Positions 1-6,408 of a stretch of DNA of 8,689 nucleotides are shown one piece after another; position 1 is the first letter of the stretch; each line of letters opens with the position of its first letter. Under the pieces are notes generated by a model. The model made no database searches. It saw only the letters and a list, made by a program, of their open reading frames with translations, and was not told the origin of the DNA. The translations under genes and the position numbers were made by a program. The DNA comes from Sedimentibacter sp. (GTDB lineage: Bacteria > Bacillota > Clostridia > Tissierellales > Sedimentibacteraceae), in NCBI GenBank assembly GCA_029256005.1, contig JAQSYS010000056.1, positions 1-8,689 on the forward strand, given 5' to 3'.

Positions 1-206
1 TGTCTTGATTTTCTTTCGCTTTCTTTTGTTACAGCGCAAGTATTTATTATATAAATATCACTTTGCTCTCCTGAAGGAAGAACCACAAAGCCTTCTTTTT
101 CTAGAAGCTCTGTCATAGCTTCAGTTTCAAATTGATTAACTTTGCATCCCAAGGTGGTAAATGATACGGTGTATTTGTTTTTTCTGTTTGTTTCCTGATT
201 GTTCAT
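1..206 (-). CDS. mtaB: MtaB-type tRNA t6A methylthiotransferase, N-terminal part (runs off the window)
   Basis: This is the first 68 codons of a radical-SAM methylthiotransferase; the rest lies beyond position 1. MtaB converts N6-threonylcarbamoyladenosine at position 37 of certain tRNAs to its 2-methylthio form, using two [4Fe-4S] clusters. The visible part is the start of the UPF0004/MTTase domain: an N-terminal beta strand leading into TLGCKVNQFETEAM (C21), then SDIYIINTCAVTKESERKSR (C57), which supply two of the three cysteines that hold the auxiliary cluster. The LGCKVNQ and NTCAVT forms favour MtaB over MiaB (usually GCQMN) and RimO. The ATG at 204-206 follows an AGGAG site seven bases upstream. 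A separate promoter precedes it, so it is probably not strictly tied to the yraN unit. The radical-SAM CxxxCxxC and TRAM domains cannot be seen here, so the MtaB assignment over its paralogs rests on this segment alone. Confidence 0.88.
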   Translation of the reverse strand, partial: MNNQETNRKNKYTVSFTTLGCKVNQFETEAMTELLEKEGFVVLPSGEQSDIYIINTCAVTKESERKSR

Positions 207-243
207 TTATTCTCCTAGCATTATTAATAAAAATTTTATTGAA

Positions 244-272
244 ATAATATCATAAATTTTTATATTTATCAA
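244..272 (-). promoter_or_regulatory. sigma-A promoter for mtaB
   Basis: On the minus strand a -35 box TTGATA (267-272) and a -10 box TATTAT (244-249) are separated by exactly 17 bp. A TGn extended -10 (TGA) directly precedes the -10 box. The -35 box overlaps the yraN stop codon (269-271). The predicted transcript would start near 237, leaving a leader of about 30 nt before the mtaB ATG at 206. This is inferred from motif match and spacing. Confidence 0.72.
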
Positions 273-625
273 GTGTTGGACCAAAATGCATTTTCAATAT
301 AATTAATTTCTCTATTTTCAATAATAATTTCTATTACATCAAACTGGCAGGGAATATCATCGGAACCCTTAAGCATAAAATAATACTTGGCAGCTGAAAT
401 TATTCTTTTTTGTTTTGCATTGTTTACTGCTTCTCTAGGATATCCGTGTTCAGTGTTTAAACGTCCTTTAACTTCAATGAAATGGAGTATGCCGTCTTTA
501 GATGCAATAACATCAATTTCTCCCATCCTGCAATTGAAATTCTTTTCTATAATTGCATATCCATTAGCTAACAAATACTTATGTGAAATATTTTCATAAT
601 CATAACCTTTATTCTTTTCATACAT
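269..625 (-). CDS. yraN: YraN/UPF0102 family nuclease-fold protein
   Basis: A 118-residue protein of the YraN (UPF0102) family, full length for the family. The family has a restriction-endonuclease-like (PD-D/ExK) fold; its role is poorly defined, with a link to DNA processing usually assumed from the fold. The pattern is complete: an N-terminal helix (GYDYENISHKYLLANGY, E11), then NFNCRMGEIDVIA with E36 and D38, then HFIEVKGR with E51 and K53 as the acidic and lysine residues of the nuclease motif, then a basic helix AVNNAKQKRIISAAKYY, and FDVIEI near residues 95-100. It starts 12 bases downstream of the stop codon of the Rrf2-type regulator and is probably co-transcribed with it; its ribosome site (TAGGT) is weak, as expected of a translationally linked gene. 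In many bacteria yraN sits beside rnhB, which is not seen here. Confidence 0.9.
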   Translation of the reverse strand: MYEKNKGYDYENISHKYLLANGYAIIEKNFNCRMGEIDVIASKDGILHFIEVKGRLNTEHGYPREAVNNAKQKRIISAAKYYFMLKGSDDIPCQFDVIEIIIENREINYIENAFWSNT

Positions 626-637
626 AAGAAATACCTA

Positions 638-1069
638 CTATATATAGTACATTAGAGAGTCATTTCCTTTGTTGTATTCATTTATTAAATCTTCAAGTGT
701 TATGTTGTTTATTATATCAAATACTTGCTCATCTATTTTGTCCCAAAGATTTTTTTTGATGCATCTTTCTATTTTATTATTAATGTTTTCTTCATCCTTA
801 ACTACGGACAAATCGCCCTCCAGTGCCCTTAAAACATCTCCAACCCTTATATCTGAAGTTTCTCCGTTAAGAAGATAACCGCCCTGAGAACCTTTCACGC
901 TTTTTACTATTCCTGTCTTTCTAAGTGCTGAAAAAACCTGTTCAAGATAATTCTTAGAAATATTTTGTCTTTCTGCTATACTTATTAACGAAACATAATC
1001 GCCAGTTGAATTAACTGACAAATCAATTATAGCACGTAACCCATATCTGCCTTTAGTTGATACTTTCAT
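638..1069 (-). CDS. Rrf2-family transcriptional regulator, CymR/IscR-like
   Basis: A 143-residue winged-helix DNA-binding protein of the Rrf2 family, full length. The N-terminus MKVSTKGRYGLRAIIDLS and the helix-turn-helix/wing segment (SLISIAERQNISKNYLEQVFSALRKTGIVKSVKGSQGGYLL, residues 28-67) are classic for the family. It resembles CymR, the Firmicute repressor of cysteine metabolism, in the LEG...TLEDL core and the C-terminus ending MYYI (Bacillus CymR ends MFYI). IscR binds a [2Fe-2S] cluster with Cys92, Cys98, Cys104 and His107; by alignment the matching positions here are K91, N97, C103 and K106, so only one ligand remains and cluster binding is unlikely. A strong GAGGTGA site precedes the ATG. 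It lies 19 bases after the DUF853 ATPase stop codon, whereas clostridial relatives often precede cysteine desulfurase genes; none is visible here. Effector and target genes are unknown; co-regulation with the CysK complex, as for CymR, is only a possibility. Confidence 0.88.
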   Translation of the reverse strand: MKVSTKGRYGLRAIIDLSVNSTGDYVSLISIAERQNISKNYLEQVFSALRKTGIVKSVKGSQGGYLLNGETSDIRVGDVLRALEGDLSVVKDEENINNKIERCIKKNLWDKIDEQVFDIINNITLEDLINEYNKGNDSLMYYI

Positions 1070-1088
1070 TACTTCACCTCATTCATGC

Positions 1089-2600
1089 TTATCTTTTTAA
1101 GGAACCCAAAATACCTCTGATTAGTGATCTTCCGATTTCTCTTCCGATGGCGCTCATAGCAGAATTAGTGACTCTGTCAACGGGGCTTAATCTGCTGCTT
1201 TTTTTATTTCTTAACTTTTCAAGTTCCTTTTGTTCTTTTTCCCTTGCTTTTTCTTCTACAAGTCTTTCTTTTTCTAATCTTTGCTTTTCTTCTTGTAATT
1301 TTTGTTCTTCAAGATCTTGTTGACCTTTTTCTGTTAACATTTCATATGCAGATTCACTATCTATTATTCTGCTATATTTATTGAATAGCAATGAGTTTGT
1401 AATTATTTGCTTTCTTAAATCATCATCAATTGTTCCGAACTGACTTTGTGGTGGTAGTATAAAAGCACGCTCAACTATGCTTGGGCTTCCTTTTTCATCC
1501 AAACATGAAATTAGTGCTTCTCCTGTTGAAAGCTGAGTAATTGCTTCAACTGTGTCAAATGCAGGATTTTCACGGAAGGTTTCTGCCGCTGTTACGACCT
1601 TTTTTCTGTCTGCAGGTGTATAAGCTCTAAGTGCATGCTGAATTCTATTTCCAAGCTGACCAAGAATTTCATCCGGTAGATCATTAGGACTTTGTGTTAC
1701 AAAATAAACGCCTACTCCTTTAGAACGTATCAAACGAACTACCTGTTCAATTTTATTTAACAAAACCTTTGGTGCATCTTCAAACAACAGATGAGCTTCA
1801 TCAAAGAAGAATACCATCTTCGGTTGCTCTAAATCCCCTTCTTCAGGAAGGTTTTCGAACAACTCTGAAAGCATCCATAGCAAAAATGTTGAATATAACG
1901 CTGGATTTAAAAACAATTTCGCACTGTGAAGGATATTAATATAACCTCTTCCATCCTCAGAACACTTCATCCAATCTTTAAAATCAAGCTCAGGTTCACC
2001 AAAAAAATAATTGCCTCCCTGATCTTCTAATGTCAGTAAGCTTCTTAGTATAGCTCCAATGCTTTGAGCAGTTATGTTGCCATACTTCAAGGTATATTCC
2101 TTAGAATTGTCTCCAACATATTGAATCATTGCTCGCAGATCCTTTAAATCAAGCAATAGTAATCCGTTTTCATCAGCAACTCTAAATACTATGTTTAGTA
2201 TTCCTGTCTGTGTATCATTTAAATTTAAAATTCTTGATAGCAACAATGGTCCCATTTCTGATATAGTAGTTTTTACAGGAAGTCCTTCTTCACCGAATAC
2301 ATCCCAAAATTGTACCGGGAAAGATTTGTATGTAAAATTTTCTATTCCAAACCTTTTAATTCTTTCCTGCATATTTTCATTGTCAACGCCAGGAGAAGCA
2401 AGACTCGCCAAATCTCCCTTAATATCTGCAAGAAATACCGGAACTCCCATTTCACTGAAAGACTCTGCAAGAACCTTTAAGGTAATTGTTTTTCCTGTGC
2501 CTGTTGCGCCTGCCACGAGACCGTGTCTGTTAGCCATCTTAGGCTCTAAAAAAACTCTTTTATCACTCTTTCCTATCCAAGCTTTATAATCAGAATACAT
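1089..2600 (-). CDS. HerA-like DUF853 (YjgR-type) ATPase
   Basis: A 503-residue P-loop ATPase of the DUF853/YjgR family, close to the usual family length of about 500. It is related to the HerA/FtsK class of hexameric DNA-translocating motors, but the cellular role of this branch is not established. Visible motifs: Walker A GATGTGKT (31-38) preceded by NRHGLVAG; ADIKGDL (58-64), typical of HerA-like proteins; Walker B MVFFFDEAH (262-270, D267/E268); a sensor VTQSPNDLP (301-309, Q303); and GNRIQHALRAYTP (317-329), whose arginines could form the inter-subunit finger. Residues about 425-466 are almost entirely E, K, Q, R and L and should form a charged coiled coil. The C-terminal tail (SPVDRVTNSAMSAIGREIGRSLIRGILGSL) is amphipathic and typical of the family. 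AAGGAG lies just upstream of the ATG. It is the first gene of a unit with the Rrf2 regulator and yraN. Confidence 0.9.
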   Translation of the reverse strand: MYSDYKAWIGKSDKRVFLEPKMANRHGLVAGATGTGKTITLKVLAESFSEMGVPVFLADIKGDLASLASPGVDNENMQERIKRFGIENFTYKSFPVQFWDVFGEEGLPVKTTISEMGPLLLSRILNLNDTQTGILNIVFRVADENGLLLLDLKDLRAMIQYVGDNSKEYTLKYGNITAQSIGAILRSLLTLEDQGGNYFFGEPELDFKDWMKCSEDGRGYINILHSAKLFLNPALYSTFLLWMLSELFENLPEEGDLEQPKMVFFFDEAHLLFEDAPKVLLNKIEQVVRLIRSKGVGVYFVTQSPNDLPDEILGQLGNRIQHALRAYTPADRKKVVTAAETFRENPAFDTVEAITQLSTGEALISCLDEKGSPSIVERAFILPPQSQFGTIDDDLRKQIITNSLLFNKYSRIIDSESAYEMLTEKGQQDLEEQKLQEEKQRLEKERLVEEKAREKEQKELEKLRNKKSSRLSPVDRVTNSAMSAIGREIGRSLIRGILGSLKR

Positions 2601-2648
2601 AATTGCTCCTTTCAGTATATAGATTTAATTCATACCAACTTACTTTAT

Positions 2649-2677
2649 ATTTTACCAAGTAAATGGACAATATTCAA
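2649..2677 (-). promoter_or_regulatory. sigma-A promoter for the DUF853-Rrf2-yraN unit
   Basis: On the minus strand the boxes are TTGAAT (-35, 2672-2677) and TAAAAT (-10, 2649-2654), with a 17-bp spacer and TGG forming an extended -10. The promoter begins 22 bp beyond the terminator of the nucleoside operon and predicts a leader of about 40 nt before the ATG at 2600. Its position between a terminator and a gene start supports it beyond motif match alone. Confidence 0.75.
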
Positions 2678-2699
2678 CTGAATTTATATGTTATTAATA

Positions 2700-2726
2700 A
2701 AAAATCGCTATTATATAGCGATTTTT
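2700..2726 (-). terminator. Rho-independent terminator of the deoC-nup operon
   Basis: A perfect 11-bp inverted repeat, AAAAATCGCTA (2700-2710) and TAGCGATTTTT (2716-2726), with a 5-base loop. It begins just one base after the nupQ stop codon (2728-2730). Read on the minus strand it gives a stem with the core TCGCTA/TAGCGA and a 3' U-run. Because the A-run and U-run are both present, it could act in either direction, but no plus-strand gene ends here. Confidence 0.85.
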
Positions 2727-2727
2727 A

Positions 2728-3681
2728 TTACCTAGACCCTTTGTCATATGGAATTCCTGATGCTTTTGGTGCTTGTGAGCTTTTTGAGAAAAAGGCAAGC
2801 ACTATTAAAGTTGCAATATAAGGAATCATTTTATAAACTTCATTTGAAATAGGAAGTTCTTTTAATATAGGTATTCCTGAGTATGCTGCAGCAAATGTCT
2901 TCATTATTCCAAAGAAAAATGCTGCAAAGAAAATTTTATTTGTTCTCCATTGTCCAAATATTAGAACCGCTAATGCTAAGAATCCGTAACCAGCAACAGT
3001 TGCATTGAAGTTTGTAGATGTTGGAACAACAAACACTAAGCCTCCTATTCCTCCAAGCATACCTGAAATCAATACTCCGGCATATCTTATTTTATAAACA
3101 TTAATACCTACTGAATCAGCAGCTTGAGGGTATTCACCACAGGATCTTAATCTTAATCCAAATTTGGTATGATTTATTATTATTTCAGTTATTATAACAA
3201 TAGCTATTCCAATATATGTTGTTATATAGCAGTTTTGAAACAATATTGGCCCTAAAATAGGTATGTCTCCCAAAAAAGGCACCTTAGAAATATGGAATGT
3301 ATCCTTGAACTGTACCTGCTGAACTCCTTGTATCATTCTTGCCACAAATACTGCAAAGGCAGGAGCAAACATGTTGAGAGCAGTACCGCTGATAGTTTGA
3401 TCTGCTCTTAAATTTATAGATGCAAATGCATGAAAAAGTGCAAATAATGCTCCTGTCAATCCTGCAATTATTATTGCCAATAATAGAAGCAGCTGTCCGC
3501 TCATCACATTTTGAAAAAAGCTGATAAATGAAATACTGACAAATGCACCCATAACCATAATTCCTTCAAGTGCAATATTGACAACACCGCTTCTTTCAGA
3601 AAACATTCCACCCAAAGCTACTATGAGCAAAGGAATTGCAAAAAACATAGTCTGTTGAGCTAAAAAGTATACTGTGTTCAT
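2728..3681 (-). CDS. nupQ: Nucleoside ABC transporter permease, NupQ/YufQ type
   Basis: A 317-residue integral membrane permease of the BPD_transp_2 group, full length. It is expected to pair with NupP to form the membrane channel of the nucleoside importer. Hydrophobic segments occupy roughly residues 5-27, 35-57, 64-88, 98-115, 150-170, 198-222, 230-246, 250-268 and 285-300. Family motifs seen are SGVVNIALEGIMVMGA (31-46), ADQTISGTALNMF (93-105) and LRSCGEYPQAADSVGINV (178-195), the last being the probable cytoplasmic coupling loop that contacts the ATPase. The ATG overlaps the nupP stop by 4 bases (ATGA), and GAGGAGG lies just upstream inside nupP, so translation is probably coupled. It is the last gene of the operon, directly followed by the hairpin terminator. 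Ligand class is inferred from the neighbouring BMP lipoprotein and deoC. Confidence 0.9.
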   Translation of the reverse strand: MNTVYFLAQQTMFFAIPLLIVALGGMFSERSGVVNIALEGIMVMGAFVSISFISFFQNVMSGQLLLLLAIIIAGLTGALFALFHAFASINLRADQTISGTALNMFAPAFAVFVARMIQGVQQVQFKDTFHISKVPFLGDIPILGPILFQNCYITTYIGIAIVIITEIIINHTKFGLRLRSCGEYPQAADSVGINVYKIRYAGVLISGMLGGIGGLVFVVPTSTNFNATVAGYGFLALAVLIFGQWRTNKIFFAAFFFGIMKTFAAAYSGIPILKELPISNEVYKMIPYIATLIVLAFFSKSSQAPKASGIPYDKGSR

Positions 3682-4781
3682 TTGCCGGCCTCCTCTTTAG
3701 TTCCACGTTTATTTAATTTTAAAATTATATTTTTAAACATTAATGCAAATGCGCCACAATAAATTATAACAGCAATTATTATATCAATTACTTCCGGCAC
3801 GAAGGAATATAATTGAATATTTACACCACCTACGGTTAAGTGTGCAATAAACAATCCAGCAAACAAAATTCCGATTGGATGAGACATTCCGAGAAGTGCT
3901 ACTGATATACCATTAAATCCTTGAGGAGCTAGCATATCAACAACCTGCAGATACTTGCCTGAACCTGCAAGGTACAAAAGTCCTCCTCCTAAGCCTGATA
4001 ATGCACCAGCTATAACCATTGACAATATGATATTCCTTTTTGCATTTATACCTGCGTACTTGCTGGCAGTAGGACTTAATCCGCATGCCTTTAGTTCAAA
4101 TCCAAAGGTTGTTTTATTTAAAATAATATATATAACTATAACAGCTAGTATTGCAATAAGAATTCCAATGTTTAAATTATTAGTTTCAAATAATTTATCA
4201 AGTCCGGCTTTTGGTAAAATCGCTGTCTTTGCAACAGGAAGACTTTGATTTTTAATTTTATCGTGAACATAGTCAACAATCATCATATTAACTAAGTACA
4301 TTCCTATATAATTCATCATAATGGAAGAAATAACTTCATGTACATTAGTAAATGCTTTTAAAATTCCTGGCAGCAATCCCCATAATCCGCCAGCCACCAT
4401 TGCACCAATCAAAGCAACAATCCAGTGTAAATGTCCTGGCAAAAACGAAAATTTAATCCCAATAAAAATGGCAGCAAATGCACCCATTGTAAATTGTCCT
4501 GATGCGCCAATATTAAATAATCCGGTTTTGAAAGCAAAGCCTACTGAAAGTCCTGTTAAAATAATAGGAGTTGCATTATATAAAACATCACCTATTCCTT
4601 TTGCTCCATCAGCAAATCCTCCTTGCAAAATTGCAATAAAGCCAGGAACAGCTTCTTTAGAATTGCTAATTAATAATATAATAAATCCGAAAAGGAGTCC
4701 TATTACTATTGCAGCTACAGCAGAGAAAAAGCTAATTCCCCATTTGCTGATTGGTATATTAAGATTAAACTTATTCTTCAT
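3678..4781 (-). CDS. nupP: Nucleoside ABC transporter permease, NupP/YufP type
   Basis: A 367-residue membrane permease, the longer partner of NupQ and of usual length for YufP-like proteins. A short basic N-terminus leads into a first membrane span (about 16-38), followed by about eight more. Characteristic segments are ILTGLSVGFAFKTGLFNIGASGQ (74-96), NVHEVISSIMMNYIGMYL (146-163) and LKACGLSPTASKYAGIN (230-246), the probable ATPase-contact loop that matches the LRSCGEYPQAADSVGIN loop of NupQ. The C-terminus is short and charged (KLNKRGTKEEAGK). The start codon overlaps the nupO stop by one base (TGATG), and an AAAGGAG site lies within the end of nupO. This tight packing shows that nupO, nupP and nupQ are one translational block encoding an ATPase with two different permeases. 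Substrate identity is inferred from context. Confidence 0.9.
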   Translation of the reverse strand: MKNKFNLNIPISKWGISFFSAVAAIVIGLLFGFIILLISNSKEAVPGFIAILQGGFADGAKGIGDVLYNATPIILTGLSVGFAFKTGLFNIGASGQFTMGAFAAIFIGIKFSFLPGHLHWIVALIGAMVAGGLWGLLPGILKAFTNVHEVISSIMMNYIGMYLVNMMIVDYVHDKIKNQSLPVAKTAILPKAGLDKLFETNNLNIGILIAILAVIVIYIILNKTTFGFELKACGLSPTASKYAGINAKRNIILSMVIAGALSGLGGGLLYLAGSGKYLQVVDMLAPQGFNGISVALLGMSHPIGILFAGLFIAHLTVGGVNIQLYSFVPEVIDIIIAVIIYCGAFALMFKNIILKLNKRGTKEEAGK

Positions 4782-6304
4782 CAGTTTACACTCCTTTTTG
4801 TTCCAGACATATAAAGTCCTAATTCTTGCACAGTCACATCTTTAGGATTTAAATCTCCAACAATTTCACCTTCATACATAACAAGTATACGGTCACTAAC
4901 ATTCATTACTTCATCAAGGTCTAAAGATATCAATAAAACTGCTTTCCCTGAACATCTTTGTTCAATAATTTGTTTATGAATATATTCAATTGCACCAACA
5001 TCCAAACCTCTAGTTGGTTGGACAGCAATAATAATTTCAGGATTTCTGTCTAATTCTCTTGCAACAATCAGTTTTTGTTGATTTCCTCCTGACATTCCTC
5101 GTACAACTGAATCTTCTCCCTGTCCGCTTCTAATGTCAAATTTCTCTATTAATTTTTTTGCATAATCACTTACTGCTTCAAATTTTATAAATCCTTTGTT
5201 TTGAAATCTAGGCTCATAATAAGTCTGTAATACTGCATTTTCTTTTAAGCTGTAATCCAGGACAAGACCAAACTTTTGCCTGTCTTCCGGTATATGTGCA
5301 AAACCCTGTCTGCATTTTTGTCTTATGGATTGTTTTGTAATATCATTTTTATTTAATATAATTTTTCCTGATGATATAGGCATCAATCCTGTTATACCTT
5401 GTACCAATTCAGACTGTCCATTTCCGTCAATTCCAGCAATGCAAAGAATTTCTCCTTTGTTTACTTGAAAGGATACATTATTGACTATATTTTTCTTAGA
5501 ATCTTTAGACCTTATTGTAAGATTTTGCACCTCTAAAACTGGTTCTGTAGAGACGCAATCTTCTTTATTTATTACAAAGTTTATTTTTCTTCCAACCATC
5601 ATTTCAGACATTTGTTCTTTTGATGTTGTTTCAACATCAACAGTACCAATATATTTTCCTTTACGTAATACACTGCATCTGTCAGCTGCAGCTTTTATTT
5701 CATTTAATTTATGAGTAATAAAAACAATTGATTTGCCTTCTTCGGTCATTTCCTTCATGATTTTCATTAACTCATCTATTTCTTGTTGAGTTAAAACTGC
5801 TGTTGGCTCATCAAAAATTAATATATCATTGTCTCTGTAAAGCATCTTAAGTATTTCAACCCTTTGCTGCATACCTACAGTAATATCAGATATTCGTGCA
5901 TCAGGGTCTATTTTCAATTTATATCTTTCACTTAAATCATTAATCTTTTTTCTTGCATCATCCATTTTTAAAAAACCATTTTTAGTTGTTTCTTTACCTA
6001 GCAAAATGCTTTCTAGCACTGTAAAATTATGAACCAATTTAAAATGTTGATGTACCATTCCAATACCAAGGTCATTAGCATCATTTGGATTGTTGATTTT
6101 AACTGGCTTTTCATTAATTAAAATGTCACCTTTTTCAGCTTGGTACAATCCGAACAAAACACTCATGAGAGTAGATTTACCCGCACCATTTTCACCAAGA
6201 AGGGCATGAATTTCACCTTTTTTCACACTTAAACTAACATCATCAAGAGCTTTGAAATTACCAAAAATTTTAGAAATATGGTTCATTTCAATTACGTAAT
6301 CCAT
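4781..6304 (-). CDS. nupO: Double-domain nucleoside ABC transporter ATPase, NupO/YufO type
   Basis: A 507-residue cytoplasmic protein with two fused ABC domains that powers the importer. Domain 1 has a canonical Walker A GENGAGKST (37-45, K43), Q-loop Q86, Walker B ILIFDEP (161-167) and switch H198, but a degenerate signature, VGMQQR (143-148). Domain 2 (from about 257) is the opposite: a canonical signature MSGGNQQK (404-411), but a Walker A with Q in place of K (GIDGNGQSE, 291-299), a Walker B reading IIIAVQP (424-430) without the acidic pair, and no switch His. So only the composite site made of domain 1 Walker A and domain 2 signature looks fully catalytic. Similar asymmetry is known in the RbsA/MglA and BMP transporter families. 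An AGGTGG site precedes the ATG. It follows the lipoprotein gene after a 93-bp gap containing a hairpin. Confidence 0.93.
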   Translation of the reverse strand: MDYVIEMNHISKIFGNFKALDDVSLSVKKGEIHALLGENGAGKSTLMSVLFGLYQAEKGDILINEKPVKINNPNDANDLGIGMVHQHFKLVHNFTVLESILLGKETTKNGFLKMDDARKKINDLSERYKLKIDPDARISDITVGMQQRVEILKMLYRDNDILIFDEPTAVLTQQEIDELMKIMKEMTEEGKSIVFITHKLNEIKAAADRCSVLRKGKYIGTVDVETTSKEQMSEMMVGRKINFVINKEDCVSTEPVLEVQNLTIRSKDSKKNIVNNVSFQVNKGEILCIAGIDGNGQSELVQGITGLMPISSGKIILNKNDITKQSIRQKCRQGFAHIPEDRQKFGLVLDYSLKENAVLQTYYEPRFQNKGFIKFEAVSDYAKKLIEKFDIRSGQGEDSVVRGMSGGNQQKLIVARELDRNPEIIIAVQPTRGLDVGAIEYIHKQIIEQRCSGKAVLLISLDLDEVMNVSDRILVMYEGEIVGDLNPKDVTVQELGLYMSGTKRSVN

Positions 6305-6336
6305 AAAAGTACCACCTAAACTTAAATTTATGAATA

Positions 6337-6373
6337 AGGTTGCTTAAAAGGCTAAAGCCTAATAAAGCAACCT
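6337..6373 (-). promoter_or_regulatory. Two-tier intercistronic hairpin between lipoprotein and ATPase genes
   Basis: A perfect 9-bp inverted repeat (AGGTTGCTT at 6337-6345, AAGCAACCT at 6365-6373) encloses a second small hairpin, AGGC-TAAA-GCCT (6349-6360). It lies 24 bases past the lipoprotein stop and about 20 bases before the nupO ribosome site. The sequence after the 3' arm on the minus strand is TATTCATAAATTT, not a clean U-run, so full termination is unlikely. Partial termination, or a barrier to 3' exonucleases that keeps lipoprotein mRNA more abundant than transporter mRNA, is the likely role; this is inference. Confidence 0.6.
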
Positions 6374-6381
6374 CAATGTAT

Positions 6382-6408
6382 TTATTTAATTATTTAATTA
6401 TTTAATTA
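6382..6408. repeat. 8-bp tandem repeat spanning the lipoprotein stop codon
   Basis: Three full copies of TTATTTAA and a partial fourth (TTA), spanning the end of the lipoprotein gene and its stop codon at 6398-6400. Because the unit length is not a multiple of three, the minus-strand reading TTAAATAA gives TAA in all three frames. It looks like a slippage-prone AT microsatellite acting as an all-frame stop. Confidence 0.8.

Noticed and set aside
4321..4845. A long open frame on the plus strand opposite nupP and the end of nupO (174 codons)
   Set aside because: It is antisense to a clearly recognisable permease gene, has no family resemblance, and is rich in Pro, Ala, Ile and Asn as expected from the complement of a membrane protein gene.
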